DNA of 64,000 nt from assembly GCA_963682095.1 (NCBI GenBank), contig OY821757.1:21680515-21744514 (forward strand). Direction: 5' to 3'. Made by a program: the position numbers and the translations under genes. The DNA is from Potentilla sterilis (lineage: Eukaryota; Streptophyta; Magnoliopsida; Rosales; Rosaceae). The notes beneath the pieces were generated by a model, which saw only the letters and a program-made list of their open reading frames with translations, had not been told where the DNA came from and did not search any database. Positions 49,865 to 59,573 of this stretch are shown here, piece after piece (position 1 is the first letter of the stretch; every line of letters begins with the position of its first letter).

Positions 49865-50799
49865 TCACATCTCCACACTAGCTCGACAGTCGCGATAGTA
49901 GTGTTTGGAGGAACCACACTTGTAGCACGGAGCAAATTGAGCATTCCGGTTATTGCTATGAGGTCTAGGAGGGTTTGGTACCTGGCCTAGACTTGGTCTG
50001 TGACCGGTCCGGCCTCCCCCTGAAGGTGGTGCGGCTTCGCCACCTTCTCGCTTCCAAGTGTTGGAGCGTCGTGTCACTTTGTTTCCAGCATTCTGATTTC
50101 TTCCACGTACCGGATTGTACAGGGCATGGCGGCCTTTATTTTTCTTCTTTGAAGCCTTCCCATAATGAGCCTGTGGTGTTGGAATTGGCTTTGTACCAAC
50201 AGGCCAGGTCTCTGGCTACTATTGAGCCTAATCTCAGAATGACGCTCTTTTTTAGCCAATATTGCCATAAAGTCAGAGAATGTCCTGATTCTTCCTTCAT
50301 CAACTGAGATCTTATACTGATGTCTGAGGACATCGTAGGCCATGGGGAATGTGTTAAATGTCTTCTCCAGAAGATCTTTATCGGTTTTGATGACGCCAAC
50401 CGTGCCAAGATCCGCCTGTAGACTAATCATATCATGATTGTATTTGTCTACTTTGTCATAATCCGATAAGCGAATTTGTTCCCATTTAAGGGTGAGCTCT
50501 GAAAGAAGCATGTCATGGACATTGTTGAATCGTTGCTGGAGCGTGTCCCATAAAATTTTGGGATCTTTTACCGACAAATATTGTCGCTTCAGAGTTGGGT
50601 GGATATGGCGCCTCAAATACATGAGGGCCTGAGCCTTGGCATGGTCCCAAAAAGGAGTGGTGGAAGCTGCATCAGTCAGAAGGGCTGGAAAGCCTTTGCT
50701 TTGGAAAGCAATTTCAACATCGGAAACCCATCGATGGTAGTCTTTGCCTTGAAGATCTAAGATCTCAAAATCAGCGCGTGACAGTGACGACGACGACAT
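49865..50799 (-). pseudogene. Copia-C gag
   Basis: Frame from ATG 50797-50799 (MSSSSLSRADFEILDLQGKD) to 50074 holds a UBN2-type gag domain (WDTLQQRFNNVHDMLL, EKTFNTFPMAYDVLRHQY). A frameshift near 50110 moves it to 50077-49865, which carries the zinc knuckle CYKCGSSKHYYRDC (CX2CX4HX4C, intact). One frameshift is therefore the main defect of gag. Confidence 0.88.
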
Positions 50800-51518
50800 C
50801 TACAAGAGAATAAAACGTCGGATTAGTATCACTTTAAATAGATACTATCAAGTATAATTTTGAATTAGAAGGGATATATTCGGTCACATAAGTGATGCAT
50901 AAAACCGGCGATATCATATTGCACCTTCAAACAGTGGCGTACTCAGACATCTTCATAAGCATTTTTTTTTTTTAATTCCCTTTCAAACGTGATTCCCCGA
51001 GGACCATCACTTAAAACTGCGACCGTAGAGGTGATGAAATCCCCATTCTAGGTCTCATCGGCGATATAAGAATGGCCGGAATCGGGGTAGAAGAAAGGCT
51101 AATAGCGCCCAATTGAATATATTTATAGTTCAAAAGTAGGAACTTTTAGAAATTTTTTACCTTTTGATCAAAGGATCGAGTGCGTAAAGCTTGTTCTTCG
51201 ACTCTTGTCCGGTTCTCGAGCCTCTTCTTGCGCGAGTAAGCTGGAAGAGGTATCTTGAAAAAAAAAATGATGGCGAGCGAACGTGCTGGCTCCCAAGCGA
51301 ATAAGCGTGGCGGCCGAGCGAGCGGGCTGGCGAGGGGGCGAATAGACAGGTGGCCGTGCGAATGGGCAGGCGGCCGGAGAGGGGCTGCGGCCTAGGACAG
51401 ACCGAGAAAGAGTCGCACGAGTCCCGATAAGGGAGGTGCGGCCGACGGAAGGGATGGAGGAGGAGGAAAAAATTATCAGGGTTTTTCTGGGGCTCAGGGA
51501 GGTCACGTGCTGATAACG
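50800..51518 (-). other. Copia-C leader and primer-binding site
   Basis: On the minus strand CGTTATCAGCACG (51506-51518) directly follows the 5' LTR and is the primer site used by this copia family; the same text follows the LTRs of Copia-D and the 57186 fragment. The leader is GC-rich at 51200-51480, then AT-rich up to the gag ATG. No coding sequence is credible. Confidence 0.75.
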
Positions 51519-51702
51519 TGTTTAAGGAAAAGATAATAGGGAGAACTTATAATCTTATTGATTGATAGAGAGGCTTTTATATAGGCATTACAATAAGTAT
51601 CCCGATAAATCAGGGATTCCCTATCTATTACAGAATCAACGATACTGGTCTAATTAGGTCAAGACACATCCAGGAAGTTACGGAAATAACCTTCCTACAA
51701 CA
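51519..51702 (-). repeat. Copia-C 5' LTR (184 bp)
   Basis: Ends in TTAAACA against TTGAACA in the partner, with otherwise the same boundaries. GTTGT follows at 51703. Confidence 0.92.
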
Positions 51703-51707
51703 GTTGT

Positions 51708-52417
51708 AAACTTGTAATTGTTCCACCTTTTAGATTTTTGGCTTGCTATCACAACTTGAATTCAATAGATTAGTTGATGACAGTAAATTTCTTCAATTTA
51801 GGGCTTTAATATCTTAGTGGCTACAAGTTGACGTCCATGTATTAAACCAAATTTGATTTCCAGCAATATTCTTATGATTGCCAAAGAATACCTAGAACAA
51901 GTCAACTTCCATTGTTTACAAGAACAAAATTATAGATATCCTAATAACTCAATTACATATCTATCGATTATTGTTGGATAGTGCAAGCAATTTCTTTGAT
52001 GAAGACCTCGTGTGGATTGCAGAGGTGCTTGTGTAGTTTGGACATGCAGTTGAGCATTTTGCCCAAGCTTTATGCCTTTATATATTTGCCTTTTCGAGTC
52101 GCTGCTCCAGAAGAAACTGGTGTTTAAGAAGCAAAGAACTTACTCTTTATTTGAAGTGAAAGAAGGCATACTTGGTTTTGGGAAAACCAACGTCGTTTAA
52201 CCAGATAAAGAATTTATTTATTATTGTATAAAAAAAAATACTTAAGGTACCATTTTAGATGAATATTGTTAAAACCAACACATTGGCGGTTGGTTTCCAA
52301 ACCAACACATTCACCCGTCACACATACACCAATAACTCGACTTTGATATAACAATTCCTTAACCGAAGTAATTCACTCAACCAAACATGACACAAACAGT
52401 GCTCATTTCATGAATCT

Positions 52418-52420
<3 letters not shown>
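51708..52420. other. Unique AT-rich stretch
   Basis: No reading frame of note, no terminal repeats and no match to other parts of this window. It is the sequence into which Copia-C inserted on one side, and it runs into a TA microsatellite on the other. Confidence 0.4.

Positions 52421-52465
<45 letters not shown>
52421..52465. repeat. (TA)n microsatellite
   Basis: About 22 AT/TA units directly abutting the first fold-back element. Shorter TA tracts at 52864-52878 and 54017-54038 flank the second element, so one original tract appears to have been split twice. Confidence 0.9.
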
Positions 52466-52468
<3 letters not shown>

Positions 52469-52860
52469 CCCTTCCAATGAGGGATCCCTTATTATGACTT
52501 ATATGAGGGATTGAGAATTACACCAACTTTTCGATCATCATTTTCAATCTTAACCATTCAATCTCTTCATATATATGAGTAGATCATTTCTGAAAAATTT
52601 CATCCCAATTGGTGATCGTTGAGGTGCTCAAAACTGTGATGTGCATGAATGGTTCAAATCTGCCAGATTTGAGCCGTCTATTGATTTAAGCTAGTTCGAA
52701 GCCTTAACGATCACCAATTGGGATGAAATTTTCCAGAAATGATCTACTCATATATATGAAGAGATTGAATGGTTAAGATTGAAAATGATGATCGAAAAGT
52801 TGGTGTAATTCTCAATCCCTCATATAAGTCATAATAAGGGATCCCTCATTGGAAGGGCCC
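52466..52860. mobile_element. Fold-back MITE 1 (395 bp)
   Basis: Starts GGGCCCTTCCAATGAGGGAT and ends with its complement. The two arms match almost perfectly for about 160 bp (one mismatch seen, CTGAAAA against CTGGAAA) around a loop of about 70 bp, so nearly the whole element is a hairpin. No coding capacity. Inserted between TA tracts. Confidence 0.9.
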
Positions 52861-52879
52861 TGTATATATATATATATAA

Positions 52880-54014
52880 GGCCCTTCCAATGAGGGATCC
52901 CTCATTTGGGTCATTTTGAGGGATGACACGCTCAGCCGTTGGATCTGTTTTAATGAGCTTCAATGGCTCAGATTAAAGTCTTCTAAAAGGCCCAATCTAA
53001 CTAGAGTTAACCCAACCCGCGATTGTTCCGTTTTCTGATATCGCACGACTTCATAGACTGGGTGGGGATTGAGTCTGCAAAGAAGAATGATCAGAATCGA
53101 GAAGATGAAGCTACTCTTTAATTTTCTCAACAGGGCCTATCAACAAATGAAAACAAGCTCAAGGGTTATTCTCTCTCTATCTCATTCATTTTTGTTTTGT
53201 TATGCAGTGAATTACTTCGTACTAAATGGATCTCTATGTGTTGGGTACTCGATTTAAGGGGAAAAATAGAAACTTCCTATTGAAATTGTTTTAATTTGAG
53301 TGTTGAGGACCTGGGTTTATTTGCTTTTGTTGAAGTTTGGCAATTGAGATTTTGGGTGTTTGCTGATTTTGGTTGTTTGCCGAATTTTTGTGTTTTAATT
53401 TGCAGAAATAGCTAATATATGATCAATATAGCTCTGTATTTTGTAATCTTAATTTGTAGAATTTGCTGGGCAGCGTTATATGATTGAACCTATTGACATT
53501 GTACTTGAATTGACTCATATATTTTAGAGGTAAGAAAGTAATTAGCTTCCTCTTTCTTTTGATCTTTCAACTTTTATATAAATTTGAGTTTCTAAACTTT
53601 CTTTCAGGTACACTCCTTATTTGGACAATCAAGAAATTCATAAACCCAGAACTCTTTATAATGTAGTCATATATATTATGAGAGTAGAAGATTCATAAAT
53701 TGAAGAAAAAAAAAGGGAATCCAAAGACGATTGTTTCTTTGAGAGCTTTCTCTAGTGAAGCTATGGCGGGCTAAACAGTAGCTTCATCTTCTCGATTCTG
53801 ATCATTCTTCTTTGCAGACTCAATCCCCACCCCGTCTCTGAAGTCGTGCGATATCAGGAAACGGAACAGTTGCGGGTTGGGTTAACTCTGGTTAGATTGG
53901 GGTCTTTTAGAAGACTTTAATCTGAGTCATTGAAGCTCATTAAAACAGATCCAACGGTTGAGTGTGTCATCCCTCAAAATGACCCAAATGAGGGATCCTT
54001 CATTGGAAGGGCCC
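52880..54014. mobile_element. Fold-back element 2 (1135 bp)
   Basis: Shares the terminal GGCCCTTCCAATGAGGGATC with MITE 1. Arms 52880-53114 and 53778-54014 are inverted repeats of about 235 bp with scattered mismatches. The 660-bp interior has T-rich, intron-like text and no long frame; its origin is unclear and it may be captured DNA. TA tracts lie on both sides. Confidence 0.88.
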
Positions 54015-54239
54015 TGATATATATATATATATATATAGACATTCACTCAGGGATAGTCCACTACTACCAACTATAGTCATTGATCGTAAAACACTTTTAA
54101 AATCATTTTTATATAAAAACTATTTTACTCACCCATGAACCGTAGCCGATCAAGTTCATATGATTTAAAACAAATATTTATTTCTATAAAACCATTTCAC
54201 ATTTAACGATTCAATAATTATAAAATAATTTGTTCATGA

Positions 54240-55450
54240 GAACAATGCGAGGTTTAGTCACCTCAACTCCCGCTGCGTCTTCTCTTACACAAATATGAGC
54301 ACGCACACTCTCTGACAAACACTTATGAGCCAAAATCTCAACCTGATAAAATTGGAGACAAAATAACTTCAACTCAAACCGAATACTCAAAACCTAATCT
54401 GAAGACTTGTCACTCAAGACAACTCTTCCTCCGAGACCTCCCAAGGTCAACGGATCACTTTGACAATCCGCTAAAATCACTTATACATCAGTTCAAGGTT
54501 TGGATTCCCAACAATGAGAAACCGAACAATCCGAAACTCTAACATGCTCAACTGACCACCAAAAACTACAAATTATATATCAATACGCTCGTATCGACGA
54601 AGACATGACAACAAAGCCCTCACAAGCTCCTTATGAGGTCAGACGCGCCACCACAAGCCGCCACGAGAGGTTGTAGGCGGGCCCACATGCTGCCCTTAGA
54701 ATTCTCAAATTCTCGACAACCCAACACCACAGACATGTCAATCAAGACACAAGGAATCGATTCATACCTGTGGCCAAAGCCAATTTGGCCGAAAAACACC
54801 ACTAACGCCACCGCTAGCTCGCACTTCAACTCAGACTTCAATAAAGTCTCCCAACACCGCCATTCGGGCTTCAAGACCTGCATCATTGCATTCAAGAGGA
54901 AGAGAACTTCATGAAGGGAGCAACTCCACGTCGAGCCACCATCAAAACACGCCAGAAGCAGAGTCGGGTCACGCCGGGTCGCCGCCGTCCCTTGCAGCCT
55001 TCGATTCGTGCAAGTTAGCACGAACTGGTACAAGCCAGCACCACAAGGAGGCACGCGCAGAGGAGAGGAAGAGAATCTGACCAGTGCCGACGTCTGGAAC
55101 CGCCGGAGTTGCTCGAAAATCTGAGTCGGGTCGGTCTGATATTTTCTATTCCGAAAGGGCGCCGCTGAGAGGAAAAAGAGAAAAAGAAAGTGTTGTGCAA
55201 TAATAGAACCCTTGAACATTTTCTCTAGTTATACCTAAAATTCCCGAGACCCAAAATTTCAGTTAACCATAACTTCTTCATAAGACGTCCGTTTTACGCG
55301 TGCGGCGTGTCTAGGAACTCGTATCGCCGAGCTCTATAACTTTAGTTAAGAAAGTTTCTCGAGAAACCAAAAGAATAAAGAGTCGACTTAATAATTCCAA
55401 ACAAACATTTGAAATTAATAACAAACTTCCGGGATATTTACAATTCCCAT
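54240..55450 (-). repeat. Probable Ty3/gypsy LTR fragment
   Basis: Composition and wording resemble plant gypsy LTRs: GTTTTACGCGTGCGGCGTGT after TAACTTCTTCATAAGACGTC, a GC-rich G/C-skewed middle and a long open frame on the minus strand (54620-55219) with no motif. I see no partner copy, clear TG/CA ends, primer site or polypurine tract, so this could be a solo or broken LTR. Confidence 0.35.
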
Positions 55451-56315
55451 TTACCTGAAGTACTTGAATATTTCATTATTCCCAAAAAGTTATACAAAAA
55501 AACCTATACCAAATTGCCATATCATCATTTTAAACCTAATAATTTCCAACATGTAATCTTTTCCAACATTTAATCTTATATATTAAATTGTTTTTGATCT
55601 AAAATGGAAATAAAAAATAAAATCGCAAAACTTTGAAATATTATTTATTAGGAAATTAATTGATTGTGACGATGAATATTACGATTTATGGAATTGCTTG
55701 ACAATACTTCAGGTAAACGACAATACTACATTATGCCCAAACAATACCTCAGTCATCTACTTCAATCAATTTTTACCAATGAATATTACGATTTATGGAA
55801 TTGCTTGACAATGAATATTGTTTAAAAATAAAAATAAAAAAATTTGGAATCCATTGACAATACTTCATGTATCATTTTAGTTTTTTTTTTTTAATATATT
55901 TTTTATTTATTTCTAAGTTGCAGCAATACCAAATTAACAGTAGTTTTTATAAATAGTCGCAGTAACTAGCCTTATTGCTGCGACTTGAAAAGAAAAAATT
56001 GTTGTTGTTGTGCTGTGAATTAACACAATTTCGTGTTTGGTAAATATTACTTTTAAAACTGCTGTTAAATCATAAAATATTGTTTTTCCGTATGTTTTTC
56101 CCTAAAGAAACATAACCATATTTTATTATATTTATCAACTACGTCAATGCTTCAAGATAGAGGATGGACTTCTCATAAACAAATTGATACCCAAACTAAG
56201 CTGCATAAAGCATACAACTTATTCTAGGAAACAACTGCCAAGATAATCCAGATTATTACCAACTATGATTGCCTAGTAACTATTTATCCGAATAAGAGAG
56301 CCATAGCCGGCCACC
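55451..56315. other. AT-rich spacer with dispersed repeat
   Basis: 55490-55690 resembles 44470-44655 (CCCAAAAAGTTATACAAAAA, then TTATTAGGAAATTAATTGAT). 55675-55705 and 55780-55815 share GAATATTACGATTTATGGAA and TTGCTTGACAAT, a short duplication. No coding frame. Confidence 0.5.
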
Positions 56316-56767
56316 CTAATTATGCTTCAAACATACGCATGTCTTGATAACTTGTTTAGGGCAATATCCCCAAGGACAATTAAATAGATAGCAGTCACCT
56401 ACATCCCCACATATTTCTTCTCGCTTCTGAGAACTACTCAATTTCGTTGATGGATAAACGTCCACGCAAGTGCACTTGTTCTTGACGCAAACGGCTAATT
56501 TGGCAGAACAAAAAACATCGTTGCAATCACGACTTGTAGAGCATGATTTCTGAATGTACCTAGCTTCCGATGAGAATGGAATACCTGAAAATGCACGTAT
56601 TTCATTAGTACATTCTTGTTATTTTTAAATAGTAGTTGCTTATTATAACTAAAAATAAAAAATACTAATAAAATATAAGGATTGAGATATCAAAACATAC
56701 ACCATAGAATGGCAACCAAAAAGATGGCCAATATTGTTGGCTTCAAATATAATGTAGTTTTCTCCAT
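56316..56767 (-). CDS. Secreted cysteine-rich protein with two defensin-like modules
   Basis: A two-exon gene of 111 codons, apparently intact. Exon 1 (56701-56767) starts at ATG 56765-56767 and encodes a hydrophobic signal peptide (KPTILAIFLVAILW), with donor T|GTATGT. The 116-bp intron ends TTTTCAG; exon 2 (56316-56584) joins in phase and ends LKHN and TAG at 56316-56318. Signal cleavage is likely after SSEA. The mature part has 12 cysteines in two similar blocks: C-x5-C-x4-C-x6-C-x4-C-x-C and C-x5-C-x4-C-x4-C-x7-C-x-C. Signal peptide in exon 1, mature peptide in exon 2 and a final C-x-C are typical of plant defensin-like (DEFL/LCR) genes; two modules in one chain are less common. Likely an apoplastic defence or reproductive signalling peptide, but its target is unknown. 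This is the only complete host gene in the window. Confidence 0.8.
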
Positions 56768-56867
56768 TGTTCTTGCTTAATGATGGATGAGTCTACGGGC
56801 AAGGATCTATGTGAATTTGATTGAGGTAAAACGTACTTTGCTTTCTACAAAGTTGAGCTCTGTGTGT

Positions 56868-56876
56868 TTTATTTAT
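56868..56876 (-). promoter_or_regulatory. TATA box of the defensin-like gene
   Basis: AGTATAAATAAAAC on the minus strand about 100 bp before the ATG, which would give a leader of about 70 nt. Position and sequence fit a plant core promoter. Confidence 0.55.
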
Positions 56877-56884
56877 ACTAGTGT

Positions 56885-57185
56885 CATTAATGACTTTAAT
56901 GAGAAAAATCTCAAAATAGCAAATGTAGCTGATATTTTCTTTACTCTGAAAAATCTTATTGGGGATAATCATGGTAATAAAAACTTCAAAAACGTATTCA
57001 AATGATTAATTATGGAATATAGATAGTATAATACATTGAATCAACATACGTTTAACAATATAATACATTATATTAATATAATTTGAATGAATGCATATCT
57101 CACTAAATGCATAGGATAATGTTTTTTTAGACTCCATTTAAGTCCCAGTGAATGTATAAAGTGATAAATCGAAAAAAAATATCAC
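56885..57185. other. Upstream region of the defensin-like gene
   Basis: AT-rich, no frame. It would be the proximal promoter of the minus-strand gene and is bounded at 57186 by a copia LTR. Confidence 0.4.
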
Positions 57186-57534
57186 TGTTTAAGGAAGGTT
57201 AATTCTGTAACTTCCGTAATGTGTCTTGACCTAATTAGACTAGATATCTAGAATCTTTAGTAGATAGGGAATCCCAGATTTACAGGGATTCTTGTTGTAA
57301 TGCCTATATAAAGGCCTCTTTATCAATCAATAAGATTATGCTTTGTTTATCGTTTGTTTCTCCTTCAACACGTTATCAAGCACTTTTGCTCTTAGTCAGT
57401 TGTCTAATAGCCCTAGAACAGAAGAAAAACCATGATTCTGAAAAAAAAAAAAAAAAAATTTGAATTTTTTTTTTCATTGTTCCCTGGTGCCAATTCAGTC
57501 TACCGCTCACATCCTCTATATCGGCAGACCTAGT
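57186..57534 (+). mobile_element. Copia LTR, primer site and leader fragment
   Basis: 57186-57370 is an LTR (185 bp, TGTTTAAGG to CTTCAACA) related to the Copia-C LTR but on the opposite strand. CGTTATCAAGCAC (57371-57383) is the family primer site, followed by a leader with a long A/T run. The fragment stops at 57534, where the large LTR element begins, so the rest of this copia element may lie beyond the window. Confidence 0.82.
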
Positions 57535-59573
57535 TGACGAGTTGCCGAAGCGAGCATCAAGCAATAATAACCCTACAATCGTTAGTAGTATAGAATAAGT
57601 AGGGATCGTTCTAGCTGGGGATTAAGGGTACCTGAAACATGAGAATGTTAACACAAATATTCACAAACATATATGCACACAATTGTCACACTTATATACA
57701 TATATACATATTCACACGAAATCAAGGGGGATTGAGATAGGATCGGCAGCAAAGCTGCCTCTAAATTCCTAGACATGAAAATAAATTGCTGAAAAATAAA
57801 TCCTAAGTCTATTATTTACAAGTTTGGTCGACATTCTTCCACAAAGTACTAACACGAAAGCAATCAAAATACTTAGCAAATTAACAAAACAAGACATATG
57901 GCAAGGGTACACAATATCCTAGATCCGACTTAGTTCCAACCTAATTAGCTCCTTATCGGTTTACTAATCGATTAAGACTCTCAAGTACTTCAAGATTAAC
58001 TTATCGTCTAACCCTAAAGTTATACTAAACACATTTGAGAACACTTATCGTCGAAATCAAACATGCAAAGTAATTAGGCACAAGGTCTTTTTAGTTGAAA
58101 ACATATCAATCAAGCAAGGCGTCACCACTTCTTGTTAACATGCATAGTCATTTAAACCACTCTAGTCCTATTTTATATTGACAGATACAAGACCAATACT
58201 CAAAACACATCGCGAATATGCTAAGTACCAATCTTTGCGGCACACGGATTTAAAGACTAATTAAACCAAGAACGAACTACTAGAATCAGAGTGAACATGC
58301 TTGCCTATCTAATCCTATGTAATTTGTATTCTTACATCCAAATACCACTTAAAGACAAAGAAAACAAATTGAACATACAAATCATAAAACCAAATTTCAC
58401 TCCAAACAATACATAGACATACAACTTGAAACCAAGAATTCATGCTAACTTCATAGACAAAGTTTAACATAGCTACAACAAAAATTACAAAACCAAGAGA
58501 AGGGAGTGGATCACACATTAGAAACCTTGGAGAACTTCGTCTAGGTGTGGATCCGGCGGATGGTGGTGATTGGATGGAGGCTGCTGCTCGGCAGTGGTAG
58601 TGTCGACAGCAAAAGAACCAAGGTTCGGCAAGAACTTTGGGTGTGGTGGAGGTGGTTTTGGCTAAGGTTTTTGTGTAGGACTCAAGGGAAATTTAGGTAG
58701 AGCTTTGGCTATATTTTTGCTTTGGAATGTGACAAGTTTTTCTGTGTAAAAGTTGGCTATTTATAGAGGCAAATTAGGCAGAAACCCTAGGTAGCAAACC
58801 AAGTCCGAATCAGCAAAGGTAATCCTTGTGCAACAAAGTTTTGGTTCCTTCCTTTCTTGGTTCTATAGGAAACTTCTTTTTCTGATTTTCTTCCTTGGAT
58901 TGGGCTGCATATCTTCATGGACTTCTTGTGTAGGCTTGACAACTCCATTTGGTGAGCTTGATCCATGGAAAAATGCCCCAAACCCGCAAGAACACAAGAC
59001 CGGCAGCAACTCGGCTGGAATGACCTGGCTCTAGTAAATCCGACATATCTCCCTTCTCAGAGATCCAATTGATGCGATTCCAAGTCTCAGATAAACTAGA
59101 CACATATAGCCATCTCCCCATAAAATATCTCGATCAAATTCCTTGTGAATCGTCGGGAATAAGTTTTCGAAGTTGGATCAAAGTCCCAGGAAAATCCTGG
59201 AAGCCCCTGGATTGGTTTGCTCGGACTGCCGTTTTGCAGCCATCTTTTGGGTGACTTCCCGAACTCCGATTGATCTGAAATTTTAACAAAACATTCCTCA
59301 GTATATGAATATTAAGCACACCAAATTGCATCAAATTCGGACAAGGATAGATCACATTTTTACATATCTTAGAATCACGAAAAAGACATATTTTGCACTA
59401 TTTTCCAGATTTCTCACACTTAGTCATTTTTCGGATTCTTAACCAATTTTTCACCAAACTCTACCAAATTAACACTAAACTATATTATGACTCAATCTTA
59501 GACAAATAAGGGTTAAAAAAAGCATAAACGAGAGCATAAGCATGTAATATCGTCGCACATTGTGCTCCTATCA
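57535..59573 (-). repeat. 3' LTR of the large element (2039 bp)
   Basis: Begins TGATAGGAGC and ends ACTCGTCA in element orientation. A TATA box (CTATAAATAG) lies at 58758-58765 on the minus strand. Open frames here recur in the other LTR and lack motifs. Adjacent CTAGT (57530-57534) would be the target duplication. Confidence 0.85.

Larger units (their letters stand above)
44666..51702 (-). mobile_element. Ty1/copia retrotransposon Copia-C, complete, with TSD
   Basis: Short 184-bp LTRs (44666-44849 and 51519-51702) of equal length bound about 6.7 kb. The target duplication GTTGT is perfect (44661-44665 and 51703-51707). Minus-strand order is LTR, primer site CGTTATCAGCACG, GC-rich leader, gag, protease, integrase, RT, RNase H, polypurine tract CAAGGGGAGG, LTR. 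The LTRs differ at about 10 of 184 positions. Several frameshifts are present. Confidence 0.95.

Noticed and set aside
54620..55219. 199-codon minus-strand frame
   Set aside because: Sits in LTR-like sequence, has no domain, and the plus strand is also open in places; more likely non-coding LTR.
58315..58518. Hydrophobic 67-codon frame, also at 63030-63233
   Set aside because: Identical in both LTRs of the large element, no homologous motif, and embedded in LTR sequence; a chance frame in a repeat.
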